Shown: positions 11,467-19,301 of the stretch, in pieces | Numbering within the stretch: the first letter of the stretch is position 1 | Layout: every line of letters begins with the position of its first letter | Virus record (IMG/VR): IMGVR_UViG_3300047560_000794 | Location: 1-25,379 of that record | DNA length: 25,379 bases | Source: a virus | Strand: one strand, 5' to 3' | The notes under the pieces: model-generated | Database searches by the model: none | Told to the model about the DNA's origin: nothing | The model's input: the letters and a program-made list of their open reading frames with translations, nothing else | Translations under genes and position numbers: made by a program

Positions 11467-12445
11467 ATTGATTCGTCTTCAGTGACCAATTACGAGGATA
11501 GACCCAATCATACGGGATCTGTTTGGTAGTCTGCTTAACACCGTTTCTGATAGCAGTATGCTTATAGAAGAAACAAAGCTTATCTTCGATGTTTAAGAAC
11601 TTATGAGTATGAATTGGATTGCTAGGATGTTCTTTCAAATAGATCATCTTATCAAGAAAAGAATGACAAGCTGCATTCATAGCGATGTAGTTACCACGAT
11701 CGTCGATCTCATACTTAGCTTTTGACATGTAGTGCGGACAGTCGAACACCTGAACGATGCCATCAAAGAAGCCAGTACCACCATGCAGGAACGATTCAGG
11801 ATCGACCCATTCAGGATGAGTCATAGCAATATGACGAGCTGCGTTCTTGCATGGATACATCGCGTTACGAAAGCCGTGCACTCTGACGAAATATTCGTTC
11901 AACTTCTTGGCATACTCCATCATAGCATACGGTCTGTTCTTTTCAGTCAGAGTATGATGCATGTCTTCCGCAGCCTGCATAGGTACACGAGTCAACCACT
12001 CTTTGACGTCAGTATCTTTTGGATAGTAGATCTGAAACAAGTCAGAACGAGCATGTCGCTCTTTCTCGAATCGTCTTTTCATGGCATCTACGCCACCGTT
12101 CTTCCATGCCAAGTAAGTAAGCCAGTGTTCATTGGTGAACGAGAACAGAAGACATGCCTCTAGGACAGTCTTCGGATCAGTTACTTTCTTGACTTCATCT
12201 ACGAACGGACACTCATGCCAGTGCAAGCGATGAGAGAACTGTTGATAGTTCTCAGCCAACAGAGAATCTTCTCTCTTGTCATAAGCTCTACAGAACTCAA
12301 AAAACTTCTCAGTTCGTTCTTCTTGTGACCACTTCCACATCCAGCTTCGAGTAGGTTTGCCCTTCTCATCAAGCTCGACCTCACTGAGATTATCATACAC
12401 TATATCGTTGGAAGTGTCAACTAATTGTTCAGCTAACCAGTTCAT
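11453..12445 (-). CDS. Unknown protein, possible DNA-base-modifying transferase (330 aa)
   Basis: No certain family. It is rich in aromatic residues and histidine and mostly helical. A striking block at 197-230 reads YPCKNAARHIAMTHPEWVDP, then E-S-F-L-H-G-G-T-G-F-F-D-G-I, followed by QVFDCPHYMSKAKYE. The neighbouring 384-residue protein has a similar block, so the two may be paralogues. The helix plus P-x-(W/Y)-V-(D/N) plus S-(F/L) pattern reminds me of the alpha-helical amino acid:DNA transferases (formerly aGPT-PPlases) of phages that hypermodify thymine; this is recollection, not a search result. GAGGAGAG precedes the ATG, and it overlaps both neighbours. Probably part of the modification pathway. 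Confidence 0.5.
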   Translation of the reverse strand: MNWLAEQLVDTSNDIVYDNLSEVELDEKGKPTRSWMWKWSQEERTEKFFEFCRAYDKREDSLLAENYQQFSHRLHWHECPFVDEVKKVTDPKTVLEACLLFSFTNEHWLTYLAWKNGGVDAMKRRFEKERHARSDLFQIYYPKDTDVKEWLTRVPMQAAEDMHHTLTEKNRPYAMMEYAKKLNEYFVRVHGFRNAMYPCKNAARHIAMTHPEWVDPESFLHGGTGFFDGIVQVFDCPHYMSKAKYEIDDRGNYIAMNAACHSFLDKMIYLKEHPSNPIHTHKFLNIEDKLCFFYKHTAIRNGVKQTTKQIPYDWVYPRNWSLKTNQYGAQ

Positions 12446-13583
12446 TGACTCTCCTCTTGTATTCTTCGACAGTCATATCGTTCATCTTCAAGACATAGTC
12501 GTCTGATGGATGAACGTTGAGAGAGTTGAACGAGTGAATAAGACCGAGATCCAACATAGCTTTTTGTCTGCCAAACGGATGATCCTTGATCTTACAAGAA
12601 GACCAGATCTGATCTCTGTCCAAATGATCGTAGTCTGCACCAGGACGAACGTAGTTCTCTACCCAACGAATAAAGTCACAACAAACGTCTTCTGCGTTAT
12701 ACGGATACGCGCCGGTGTCTTCGTAGATCTTAACCATGACTGCATCTAGGAACTTCTCCTTATTCATACGAGTTGTATTGACTGCTAGGTAAGAGATACA
12801 CTCGACTGCATTGCTGCCATAATAGAACAAGCTATCTTTGTTGACATACTGCGGATACCAATCTGCGATGTCTGCAATGAACGCAGCATATTGAAACTTG
12901 TACAGCTTCAGATCGTGCTTTTTATTGAACTCAAACAGCCACTCGCCCATCTCACGAAAGTCTCGCTTCTGGCCAGATTCAAGCCATTCAGCCATCTCAC
13001 GGCATAACTTAGGTGCAAACACGCTAAGGTAGTAGTCGCCTGCACGACGATAGTGAGTGTTCTGTGGGATCTTAGGGAAACTGGGGAACTGATAACCGAT
13101 AGAAGTATAGAACGGCTTCATCATAGTATTGACGAGCTGCACCATCTCTTCGATGTCTTTACAAGTATACAGATCAAATAGAAGAGTGTTGTAGTAACCA
13201 GATGGCTTAGTAGAATAGTTGATGCCAGAACCGGTGATTCGATGCAGAAGAAATACGTACAACCACTCTGGAAGTTTGAAGTCTGAATGCTTACCTGTCC
13301 AGTCCGTGGCTACACGCTTACGCTGAACGGTATGATTCCCCTGTACCATCTTAGGCCAATAGGGGTGTTCTTTAGTCCAACCATAGAAAGCGTCATTGAC
13401 GATCTGTGAGAAACCAGCATACTTGCGTTCGACGACGTCATATAGTTCTACATGTTCCAGTAGATCGTCGTTCATCTGGCTCTCAGTGTACTTAATAGTT
13501 CCTAAGTTACATTTGGCCTGCTGGTCTTTTGCTAGTTCAAAATAGCGTAGATATTCATCATAGTATTGTGTAGTCTCAAGCAT
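12429..13583 (-). CDS. Unknown protein, possible paralogue of the 330-aa protein (384 aa)
   Basis: No certain family. It is helical, with an N-terminal part YYDEYLRYFELAKDQQAKC, a middle LPEWLYVFLLHRITGSGINY (105-124), and the block LYKFQYAAFIADIADWYPQY (227-246) continuing V-N-K-D-S-L-F-Y-Y-G-S-N. That block parallels residues 197-226 of the next protein. The GSGINY region and conserved aromatic residues suggest a ligand pocket. I place the start at ATG 13581-13583, which sits just before the stop of the SMUG1-like gene; a TTG one codon earlier is possible. Tight overlap on both sides puts it in the dCMP hydroxymethylase operon. A role as DNA-modification enzyme is inferred from context. Confidence 0.5.
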   Translation of the reverse strand: MLETTQYYDEYLRYFELAKDQQAKCNLGTIKYTESQMNDDLLEHVELYDVVERKYAGFSQIVNDAFYGWTKEHPYWPKMVQGNHTVQRKRVATDWTGKHSDFKLPEWLYVFLLHRITGSGINYSTKPSGYYNTLLFDLYTCKDIEEMVQLVNTMMKPFYTSIGYQFPSFPKIPQNTHYRRAGDYYLSVFAPKLCREMAEWLESGQKRDFREMGEWLFEFNKKHDLKLYKFQYAAFIADIADWYPQYVNKDSLFYYGSNAVECISYLAVNTTRMNKEKFLDAVMVKIYEDTGAYPYNAEDVCCDFIRWVENYVRPGADYDHLDRDQIWSSCKIKDHPFGRQKAMLDLGLIHSFNSLNVHPSDDYVLKMNDMTVEEYKRRVNELVS

Positions 13584-13980
13584 CAAGATAGTCTTTCAAA
13601 CTTTCAAGCATCTTCGCTTCGTATTCTTTGTTATTAAGGTTACGATTACGCGGCGATGGATGATCAATCTTATAATGTGGGATGTTGTATTTATCCAAGA
13701 CTTTTGATACCACGCCACCGAGAGCTATGATCTTCTTTCGATTCTCGCACTTCTTCTTTAGCTCTTCAACATTGACTAGTTTAGTGTCGACTGAGTTAAC
13801 TTCATTGATGATGTTACAGAAGTCCCACTGTTTTAGACCAACATGCGTGGTCCAAGTAAGCAGACGTGCGAAAGTACCGTTCTTGAACGGCTTAGTGTTC
13901 GAAGACGGTGATAGACCAATGATCAAAAAGTCTGGATGACCGATGTGCCCGGGAATGAAGTCTGGTACAGTTTTAATCAT
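13576..13980 (-). CDS. SMUG1/UDG-superfamily DNA glycosylase-like protein
   Basis: A 134-residue protein with the two hallmark motifs of the uracil-DNA glycosylase superfamily. Motif 1 is LIIGLSPSS (20-27), at the place of GMNPG in SMUG1. Motif 2 is HPSPRNRNLN (107-116), almost the SMUG1 HPSPRNPQAN loop. KIIALGGVVSKVL (about 83-95) is the intervening strand and helix. SMUG1 enzymes excise uracil and 5-hydroxymethyluracil. At 134 aa it is about half the usual length, so it is a minimal version. The start ATG 13978-13980 overlaps the deaminase stop (TAATG). Next to a dCMP hydroxymethylase, removal of 5-hydroxymethyluracil from deaminated 5-hydroxymethylcytosine is an attractive role. Confidence 0.75.
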   Translation of the reverse strand: MIKTVPDFIPGHIGHPDFLIIGLSPSSNTKPFKNGTFARLLTWTTHVGLKQWDFCNIINEVNSVDTKLVNVEELKKKCENRKKIIALGGVVSKVLDKYNIPHYKIDHPSPRNRNLNNKEYEAKMLESLKDYLDA

Positions 13981-14459
13981 TATTTCAACAATCTTGAGAA
14001 TTCGATGCCCGCTTCGAAGAACATTTCTTGCGTAGTCGCAAATGAATCTCTCCACTTATCATCGATCTCTACAGGATAACACATGAACACACGCTTCACT
14101 CCTACTTGAATAACTCCCTTGGCACATTCAGAACAAACTGGAAGACCGTGCACAAATAGGTTTGAATCCTTAAGAGACATACCACTCAAAGAAGCGTTGT
14201 AGATACAGTTCATCTCTGCATGTACTACGTACTTAAGTTTAGTCTCTCTATCTTCAAGTCTGGAACTATTATCTTCTATACCACGAGGAAAACCGTTGTA
14301 ACCTTGAGAAAGGATCTGACCCTCTTTGCCGACTACTACAGCACCGACTTTAGTACGTGGATCTTTAGACCAAGTAGCGATCTCTTTTGCAAGATTTATA
14401 TAACGTCTTGTCCACAGTCCTTCACGACTGTATAAGGTCGAAGTGTCGTTCATAGACAT
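13980..14459 (-). CDS. Deoxycytidylate (dCMP) deaminase
   Basis: Converts dCMP to dUMP for dTMP synthesis. A 159-residue protein of the ComEB/dCMP deaminase family: the zinc and catalytic motif HAEMN (H80, E82), the PCxxC-like motif GLPVCSECAKG (C109, C112), and the substrate region GYNGFPRGIED (53-63). The same arrangement is seen in T4 gene cd product. The ATG at 14457-14459 has AGGAAG upstream and lies within the 3' end of gene 42 in another frame. With the adjacent hydroxymethylase it controls the split of dCMP between dUMP and hydroxymethyl-dCMP. Confidence 0.94.
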   Translation of the reverse strand: MSMNDTSTLYSREGLWTRRYINLAKEIATWSKDPRTKVGAVVVGKEGQILSQGYNGFPRGIEDNSSRLEDRETKLKYVVHAEMNCIYNASLSGMSLKDSNLFVHGLPVCSECAKGVIQVGVKRVFMCYPVEIDDKWRDSFATTQEMFFEAGIEFSRLLK

Positions 14460-15081
14460 GTAAGCTTCCTACGTTCCAATGAATATCACCAGATAAAATA
14501 CCAAGATCGACAGATAGCTTTTCAAGTACATATCTTTGCCAAGCGTAGTCGTTCTTGTAGCCGAAAACTACGTCGTTACTACGCATCTGAACTACGCAAT
14601 CGAGTTGATCCTTACGAATCAAGTACTGAACTGCGTTTGTACACATAAAGTCACTGCGGCCATTGTGATTATAATCCAACCACATATTAGGACGAGTGTA
14701 GATCATAGTAGCACGGCGCGAGTAAGGATGAGCCATGAGTTCATGCCTAACTCGTTCATATTGAAAATAGTTATCTTCAGACCAGATACACCAACCATAG
14801 TTAGAGTTAATGTAACCAGCGTTATCGCATACTTGTTTCCATATAGCAGGTGGACCGCCAGGAATGTCGTTGACACTGAGAGACATCGACTTATACCAAT
14901 CAAGCTCACGCTTGACATAGTCTTCGTTGACTTTGCCAAAGATAGAGGGTTCGTCAGCTATAAAGCTAGCACCAACGATCTCAAGCATCTTGACACCAGT
15001 CTTATCGACTACAAAGTCTTCTACTTCTAGAAGATCTAGAAACTCACGACGAATGTCATCTACATAATTACGAACGTGCAT
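14422..15081 (-). CDS. 42: dCMP hydroxymethylase (gp42)
   Basis: Adds a hydroxymethyl group from methylene-tetrahydrofolate to C5 of dCMP, the first step to hydroxymethylcytosine DNA. The match to T4 gp42 is close: DFVVDKTGVKMLEIVGASF, INSNYGWCIWSEDNYFQYER, DFMCTNAVQYLIR with the catalytic C147, and MRSNDVVFGYKNDYAWQRYV. D178 stands where thymidylate synthases have Asn; this Asp selects cytosine over uracil (T4 D179). At 219 aa it lacks about 25 C-terminal residues of the T4 enzyme (246). Start at ATG 15079-15081 (MHVRNYVDDIRREF) with AGGAAG upstream, although the frame is open further. It overlaps both neighbours. Confidence 0.96.
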   Translation of the reverse strand: MHVRNYVDDIRREFLDLLEVEDFVVDKTGVKMLEIVGASFIADEPSIFGKVNEDYVKRELDWYKSMSLSVNDIPGGPPAIWKQVCDNAGYINSNYGWCIWSEDNYFQYERVRHELMAHPYSRRATMIYTRPNMWLDYNHNGRSDFMCTNAVQYLIRKDQLDCVVQMRSNDVVFGYKNDYAWQRYVLEKLSVDLGILSGDIHWNVGSLHVYERHFDLIQS

Positions 15082-15418
15082 CGGTAATCTTCCTGTTGAA
15101 GATGTCATGATCTGGAAGCTGACCGTCGACTTTGCCACGAACATAAGAGACAAAGAAAGAAGAATAGTTGATCAAATCCATAGCAGAGTCTTCGAGAGAC
15201 TCGAAGTTAGGTGTGTAGTTAGGATCATTCATCATAGCTTCCATGACCGACTGCATACGAAGCATCTTTGCATGCATGATGTCATGAATAGTGAGACAAC
15301 CATTAGGATAGTAGTCAGCTTGACGAATACGAGAAGTAGAATTCTGGTAGTCGTTAGACTTCTTATTCTGCAGGTCGATACACTGTTGTAGCACAGATAC
15401 TGAGTAGCGGTCGGTCAT
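15068..15418 (-). CDS. Nmad1 (DUF1599)-like nucleotide-modification-associated protein
   Basis: A 116-residue helical protein with the pattern of DUF1599, also called nucleotide modification associated domain 1: LQNKKSNDYQNS (K20, D23, Y24), LTIHDIMHAKMLRMQSVMEA (42-61), and LEDSAMDLINYSSFFVSYVR (75-94) with paired acidic residues. Families of this type are linked by genomic context to modified nucleotides in phages and may act as NTP/NMP pyrophosphatase-like or sensor proteins. GGAG lies five bases before the ATG. It is the first gene after the promoter 15446-15475 and overlaps gene 42 by 14 bases, so it leads the modification operon. Confidence 0.72.
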   Translation of the reverse strand: MTDRYSVSVLQQCIDLQNKKSNDYQNSTSRIRQADYYPNGCLTIHDIMHAKMLRMQSVMEAMMNDPNYTPNFESLEDSAMDLINYSSFFVSYVRGKVDGQLPDHDIFNRKITDARS

Positions 15419-15445
15419 GGTATCTCCGATTTAAATTAGATAGCT

Positions 15446-15475
15446 ATTATACCATTATTGTTTGTAAGATGAAAC
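15446..15475 (-). promoter_or_regulatory. Promoter of the modification operon
   Basis: GTTTCA (15470-15475), 18-nt spacer, TATAAT (15446-15451) on the minus strand. It overlaps the 3' end of the PD-(D/E)XK-like gene and precedes the Nmad1-like gene. The -35 box is close to the GTTTAC/GTGTAC early-type boxes elsewhere in the window. Confidence 0.58.
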
Positions 15476-15925
15476 AGAAAGATCGTAGAGTCGACCGATA
15501 ATTTCTGGATCTTCAATGGTCTTGACTACGTTCATCTTACCAAGATCATACATCCTAGTATCGATCTTACGAGGCCCAAACCCAGTAACTACCGAGTAAC
15601 AATCTTTGGTAGCTTCATAGATACGAACTGTCTCGTCCGGTGACGTAGGATTGGAAATGAAATAAAGCTTATCTGCATTATCAGCTTTATACCACTGACT
15701 CTTCTCGAGAGGCATAGCAAAGTACTTGCGAATAACGGTACGAGTCTTAACTTCTACTTTTAGAGGTCGAGATGCACCAGTCATAGAAGCAGAGATGTCT
15801 TTGTGCATGTCATAGACGTTCTCCGACAGGGAGACACGACTATATTCTCCAGTCTCTTGAAGATACTGAAGGACGATCTTTTCGCCAATAGAGCCAGTTT
15901 CGAGGATTTTAGATTGTTGATTCAT
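15455..15925 (-). CDS. PD-(D/E)XK nuclease-like protein
   Basis: A 156-residue protein with a plausible restriction-endonuclease-like core: helix with GSIGEKIVLQYLQE (E15), acidic D43 in YDMHKDISAS, then the strand LKVEVKTRTV with E58-V-K60, the (D/E)xK dyad. The rest (YFAMPLEKSQWYKADNADKL) fits a following helix and strand. No closer family is recognised. Possible roles are a nuclease acting on host or unmodified DNA, or an inactive relative. AGGAG lies before the ATG. Confidence 0.6.
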   Translation of the reverse strand: MNQQSKILETGSIGEKIVLQYLQETGEYSRVSLSENVYDMHKDISASMTGASRPLKVEVKTRTVIRKYFAMPLEKSQWYKADNADKLYFISNPTSPDETVRIYEATKDCYSVVTGFGPRKIDTRMYDLGKMNVVKTIEDPEIIGRLYDLSVSSYKQ

Positions 15926-15953
15926 AGATTTCTCCTGATTTTAGATTTGGACG

Positions 15954-16367
15954 TTATGGATTTTCACGGAACTTTACGTCCACTAAGTCTCCGTGATTAT
16001 TCCAGTGGGAGGGTGCAACCCAACCAGCTGGTTTAATTAGATCTGGTAGTCCGAGAGGATTAGGACGACCCTCTTTCACTCCAACTTCTTTCTTCATGTT
16101 AGCTTCAAGAACTTCGTTCCAAGCCTTATAAGCATCCACGTTATAAGCGTCAAGAGTACCAATAGCAACGACGCATAGATCGATTAGTGCATCGACAACG
16201 TCTTCTGGTCCCTGAGCATTCTTCAATTCGTCGAGTTCTTCCTGAAGAAAGTTAATTCGAAACTCAAGAAACTTAGTAAGCTTCTCGGAATCCATCTTCT
16301 CCATAGCTTCATGAGCTTTATAGTGAAGATGCATAGTATAGATGTCACGTACCCAATCTTTAGACAT
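15954..16367 (-). CDS. MazG-like nucleotide pyrophosphohydrolase
   Basis: A 137-residue protein with the all-alpha NTP pyrophosphatase signature: FLQEELDELKNA (E43, E44, E47) and EDVVDALIDLCVVAIGTL (D56, D59, D63), the two helices that bind magnesium and the triphosphate. The C-terminal tail GVKEGRPNPLGLPDLIKPAG is common in phage phosphoribosyl-ATP pyrophosphohydrolase-like proteins. It may hydrolyse unwanted dNTPs (T4 uses gp56 to remove dCTP when making hmC DNA; no gp56 is seen here) or adjust ppGpp-related pools. The ATG has GGAG upstream and overlaps the upstream gene by eight bases. Confidence 0.85.
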   Translation of the reverse strand: MSKDWVRDIYTMHLHYKAHEAMEKMDSEKLTKFLEFRINFLQEELDELKNAQGPEDVVDALIDLCVVAIGTLDAYNVDAYKAWNEVLEANMKKEVGVKEGRPNPLGLPDLIKPAGWVAPSHWNNHGDLVDVKFRENP

Positions 16368-16920
16368 TAATCCACTCCGGAGGTTGTCGGTTAGTCCATT
16401 TATGCATAGAAGATTTACCGATCTTATAGTAGTTGCGATAATTTGTCAACGGATCATCGCTGATCTTGTATTCGTCAGCCATAGCACTGGGCATAGGAGT
16501 CATGTCATAGTCACGAAGATTGTGAGGTGGAGACTGAAGCATGTATGCCAATTGACCGTTACAAGCATGTACTTTCTTGTAGCGATGCATGTACTCGTTC
16601 ATCAGAGCATAGAAGTGCTCGACAAGCCAGAGATAGTTCTCTACAGAAGCGCGAGTCCAGACTGCAGACGGATGATTCATATGAGTAGCTTTATAGATCA
16701 CGTTCTCGCGAGCATCATCCAAGATCCAACGCTTGATCTTACGATAACGAGGAGGAATAGATCCGGGAACATAGCGTTCTTCGACAGTCTGTCTGCCGTC
16801 TAGGAGGCGATGAGCTGTAGACAGAAGCTGAGCAGACTCCAAGATCATCTTGACTACGTGCTTGTCAACCATCATTTCGGCAGCTTTAGCCGGATCATGA
16901 TCTAAGTAGAAGATATTCAA
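16360..16920 (-). CDS. Conserved T4-like phage protein (DKHVVKM family), TTG start
   Basis: A 186-residue protein widespread in T4-like phages and, as far as I recall, without an agreed function. Conserved parts: MNIFYLDHDPAKAAEMMVDK then HVVKMILESAQLLSTAHRLL, YKATHMNHPSAVWTRASVEN, NEYMHRYKKVH, and the end MHKWTNRQPPEWINV. Many conserved His, Asp and Trp suggest an enzyme or metal site. The start codon is TTG (16918-16920), inside the TGA stop context of the deformylase gene (TTGA), with CGGAG eight bases upstream. The conserved N-terminus supports this start. Confidence 0.8.
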   Translation of the reverse strand: MNIFYLDHDPAKAAEMMVDKHVVKMILESAQLLSTAHRLLDGRQTVEERYVPGSIPPRYRKIKRWILDDARENVIYKATHMNHPSAVWTRASVENYLWLVEHFYALMNEYMHRYKKVHACNGQLAYMLQSPPHNLRDYDMTPMPSAMADEYKISDDPLTNYRNYYKIGKSSMHKWTNRQPPEWINV

Positions 16921-17444
16921 GCAAAGACTCCGTCTGATGGTTTAATGTAGATACCACTTATATCACCTTTGCGCCATTTTGTCAACGCATTTTCTCTATG
17001 ATACCGGTTTGCTTTATTATAGAACAGCTCACCGTCCATGTGGTCCATCTCATGTTGAAAGACTCGAGCAGCCATACCGCGAAAAGTTTCAGATTTGATG
17101 TCTCCGTTGGGAGTATTAAATCTTACTCGGATCTCTTCAGATCGTTTAATCTTGACTACTAAACCAGGAAATGATAGACAAGATTCTTCCATAACTGTTG
17201 TCTTGTCGTTGTAGTAGACTATACGTGGATTGAAACATACGAAATTCTGTGGATGACCTCGCATAGCAAATACACGATAGGGAATACCTACCTGATTTGC
17301 TGAAAGACCAAGACCATTCTGATCGTACATAAACTTGACAAACTCATATGCAAATTCAGCCGGATCAAACGGAGGATTAGTGAAGTCGAACTCTTCACAC
17401 TTCTTTGTCAGTATCTGGTCGTTCGGTGCTACTAGTTTCATCAT
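16917..17444 (-). CDS. def: Peptide deformylase
   Basis: Removes the formyl group from nascent protein N-termini. All three active-site motifs are present in 175 residues: GLGLSANQVG (44-53), EESCLSFPG (86-94, metal ligand C89), and QHEMDHMDG (130-138, ligands H131 and H135, catalytic E132). Ser replaces the usual Ala in motif 1. Phage deformylases are known in cyanophages, where they may help process host photosystem or phage proteins. The gene starts inside the AbrB-like gene (50-base overlap); AAGGAAAAGAG precedes two tandem ATGs (17444 and 17441), either of which could serve. Confidence 0.96.
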   Translation of the reverse strand: MMKLVAPNDQILTKKCEEFDFTNPPFDPAEFAYEFVKFMYDQNGLGLSANQVGIPYRVFAMRGHPQNFVCFNPRIVYYNDKTTVMEESCLSFPGLVVKIKRSEEIRVRFNTPNGDIKSETFRGMAARVFQHEMDHMDGELFYNKANRYHRENALTKWRKGDISGIYIKPSDGVFA

Positions 17445-17595
17445 CTCTTTTCCTTACAGTCCACTTACCTTCTTTGACTTCCCAGAACAACTCTGTTCCA
17501 TCACACCATCCCATCTGAGCTAAAGCATCTACCGGTAATGGCATCCAGAGTCCTCCCTTATCGTCTTTCTCCACTTCTACTATCCACTTGGTCAT
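17395..17595 (-). CDS. Small AbrB/MazE-like phage protein
   Basis: A 66-residue protein (MTKWIVEVEKDDKGGLWMPL) that continues PVDALAQMGWCDGTELFWEV. The strand, P-x-D-x-L-x-Q-x-G-W-x-x-G-x-x-L pattern matches the swapped-hairpin AbrB/MazE DNA-binding fold and resembles small proteins near gene 46 in cyanophages. A DNA-binding or antitoxin-like role is inferred from fold only; no toxin partner is seen. Start ATG overlaps the gene 46 stop (ATGA). Its polar tail (RDDETSSTERPDTDKEV) is encoded by the bases that overlap the deformylase start. Confidence 0.75.
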   Translation of the reverse strand: MTKWIVEVEKDDKGGLWMPLPVDALAQMGWCDGTELFWEVKEGKWTVRKRDDETSSTERPDTDKEV

Positions 17596-19301
17596 GTTGC
17601 TATCCTACTAAAGTTTTGTTTCTTCTCAAACTTGATGACTGACTCGAACTTATCATAAAGCTGATCGCCCTTATGACTAATAATAAACGTATTCGTGTCA
17701 CCTGTCAAGTTCTTAATGATCTTCAAGAACTCTTCAGTTCCAGTAGTATCTAGTGAACTATCAAAAACTTCATCCATGATAAGTAAGTTAGTAGACACAG
17801 AGTTACGAAGACGAGCGACTGCGCGCCAAGTAAACAATATAGCCAGATTGATACGCATCTTCTCACCCTCTGAGAATGAGGCGTAAGAGAACTCGTCTCT
17901 AAATCTTGATTTAATCGTTTCATTGAACTCCTCATCGAGCTCAAACTGTACAAAGAAATCAAGAGCGCTAAGATACTTGTTAATAAGCTTATTGATAACT
18001 GGTACATATTGCTTAATTATCCTCGCTTTGATGCCGCCGTCTTTCAATAGATGAGAAGCGACTGTATAGATCTGCTTCTGATCCATAGCTTCATTATAGC
18101 GCAGAGCGATCTGTTCCATCTCTTCTTCCAGAGCAGTAAACTTCTCTACTTCATCTACGCTATGAGATTCATTGATATTGTCGATCTCTCGCTGCATCTG
18201 ATTGATATATTTGTTGAGCTGGTCGATGTGATTGTTGTTCTTAGATATTTCTACTACCAGATCTCTTACTTTATTATTGATACGATTGATCTCAAATATC
18301 TTGTTCTTATGTTCTTCGTACTTCTCTTTGAGAATAAGAAGTTTATCTTTGGATTCATCGAGATCTTTTGTCTTGTTCTCGATCTGTTTGTTCTTAAGTT
18401 CTAATGAAATGGCCTGAGTACACGTAGGACAATCATCATGATTGGAGAAGAACTCAATATCATTGTTGTAGATTGCGATGCTTGCTTCAAGCTTATGCTT
18501 CATACGACCGATCTTGTCGATCATCTTCTCTACTTCTTCTACGTCTTTGGTCTGTGCAGCCAGATCTTCTGCTTCTTTCTTAAGAAGATCAGTATGAACC
18601 TTTATATCTTCGATCTTTATATTAGTCTCTTCGATTAGATTCTTTTTCTCTTCAATGAGCTTTTCATTGGTACTCTGCTTCTCTTTCAAGTGTTCCTGAA
18701 TGAGCTTCATCTTTTCAGTGACTACCTTTTGATCAGATGCGATGTCAACCAACTCACCGTTGTTTTGCTGCATCTTATCCTTCAAGATGGAGTTCATGGT
18801 AGTAAAGATCTGAAGATCAAGTAGATCTTCTATGACTTCTCTACGCTGAGCTGCTGGGAGCTGCATGAATGGAACGAAAGAAGCAGATCCAAGCATAACT
18901 ACTTGACAGAAGGACTTGTAATTTAATTTCAGTACTTGCTTCTCAAGCACTTCCTGATAGTCTCGCATCTCTGCAGACTGATTGATCAAGTTGCCGTTCT
19001 GATACACTTCGAAGAAGTTTGGCTTCTGACCTCGAATGATCTTGTATTCTATCTTACCTATAGCAAACTCGATCTCTACCATCATGTCTTTGCGAGTGAT
19101 GGTATTGACCAGCTGAGGTTTGTTTACTTTACGAAACGGCTTACCAAAGAGAACGTATGTGATAGCGTCGAGGATGGTAGACTTACCAGCCCCGTTCTCG
19201 CCGACGATGAGTGTGTTGGTAGACTTACACAAGTCTATCTCTGTGAAGATGTTTCCCGTAGAGAGAAAGTTCTTCCAGCGCAGCTTTTTAAAAGTAATCA
19301 T
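17592..19301 (-). CDS. 46: Recombination nuclease subunit gp46 (Rad50-like)
   Basis: An SMC-type ATPase that with gp47 resects DNA ends and drives recombination-dependent replication. In 569 residues: Walker A GENGAGKST (34-42), Q-loop region LGSASFVPFM, two coiled-coil arms (about 175-280 and 300-420), zinc hook CPTC (C291, C294), signature FSEGEKMR, Walker B LLIMDEVFDSS, and the final switch IISHKG. Length matches T4 gp46 (560). It overlaps gene 47 by ATGA and the AbrB-like gene by ATGA. Confidence 0.98.
   Translation of the reverse strand: MITFKKLRWKNFLSTGNIFTEIDLCKSTNTLIVGENGAGKSTILDAITYVLFGKPFRKVNKPQLVNTITRKDMMVEIEFAIGKIEYKIIRGQKPNFFEVYQNGNLINQSAEMRDYQEVLEKQVLKLNYKSFCQVVMLGSASFVPFMQLPAAQRREVIEDLLDLQIFTTMNSILKDKMQQNNGELVDIASDQKVVTEKMKLIQEHLKEKQSTNEKLIEEKKNLIEETNIKIEDIKVHTDLLKKEAEDLAAQTKDVEEVEKMIDKIGRMKHKLEASIAIYNNDIEFFSNHDDCPTCTQAISLELKNKQIENKTKDLDESKDKLLILKEKYEEHKNKIFEINRINNKVRDLVVEISKNNNHIDQLNKYINQMQREIDNINESHSVDEVEKFTALEEEMEQIALRYNEAMDQKQIYTVASHLLKDGGIKARIIKQYVPVINKLINKYLSALDFFVQFELDEEFNETIKSRFRDEFSYASFSEGEKMRINLAILFTWRAVARLRNSVSTNLLIMDEVFDSSLDTTGTEEFLKIIKNLTGDTNTFIISHKGDQLYDKFESVIKFEKKQNFSRIAT

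Noticed and set aside
13681-13700. GATAAATA as a late promoter inside the SMUG1-like gene
   Set aside because: One base off consensus, deep within a coding region and with no gene start at a sensible distance. A similar CATAAATA occurs in uvsY.
14422-15081. Thymidylate synthase instead of dCMP hydroxymethylase
   Set aside because: The residue at the Asn position of thymidylate synthases is Asp (D178), and the sequence follows T4 gp42 closely over most of its length.
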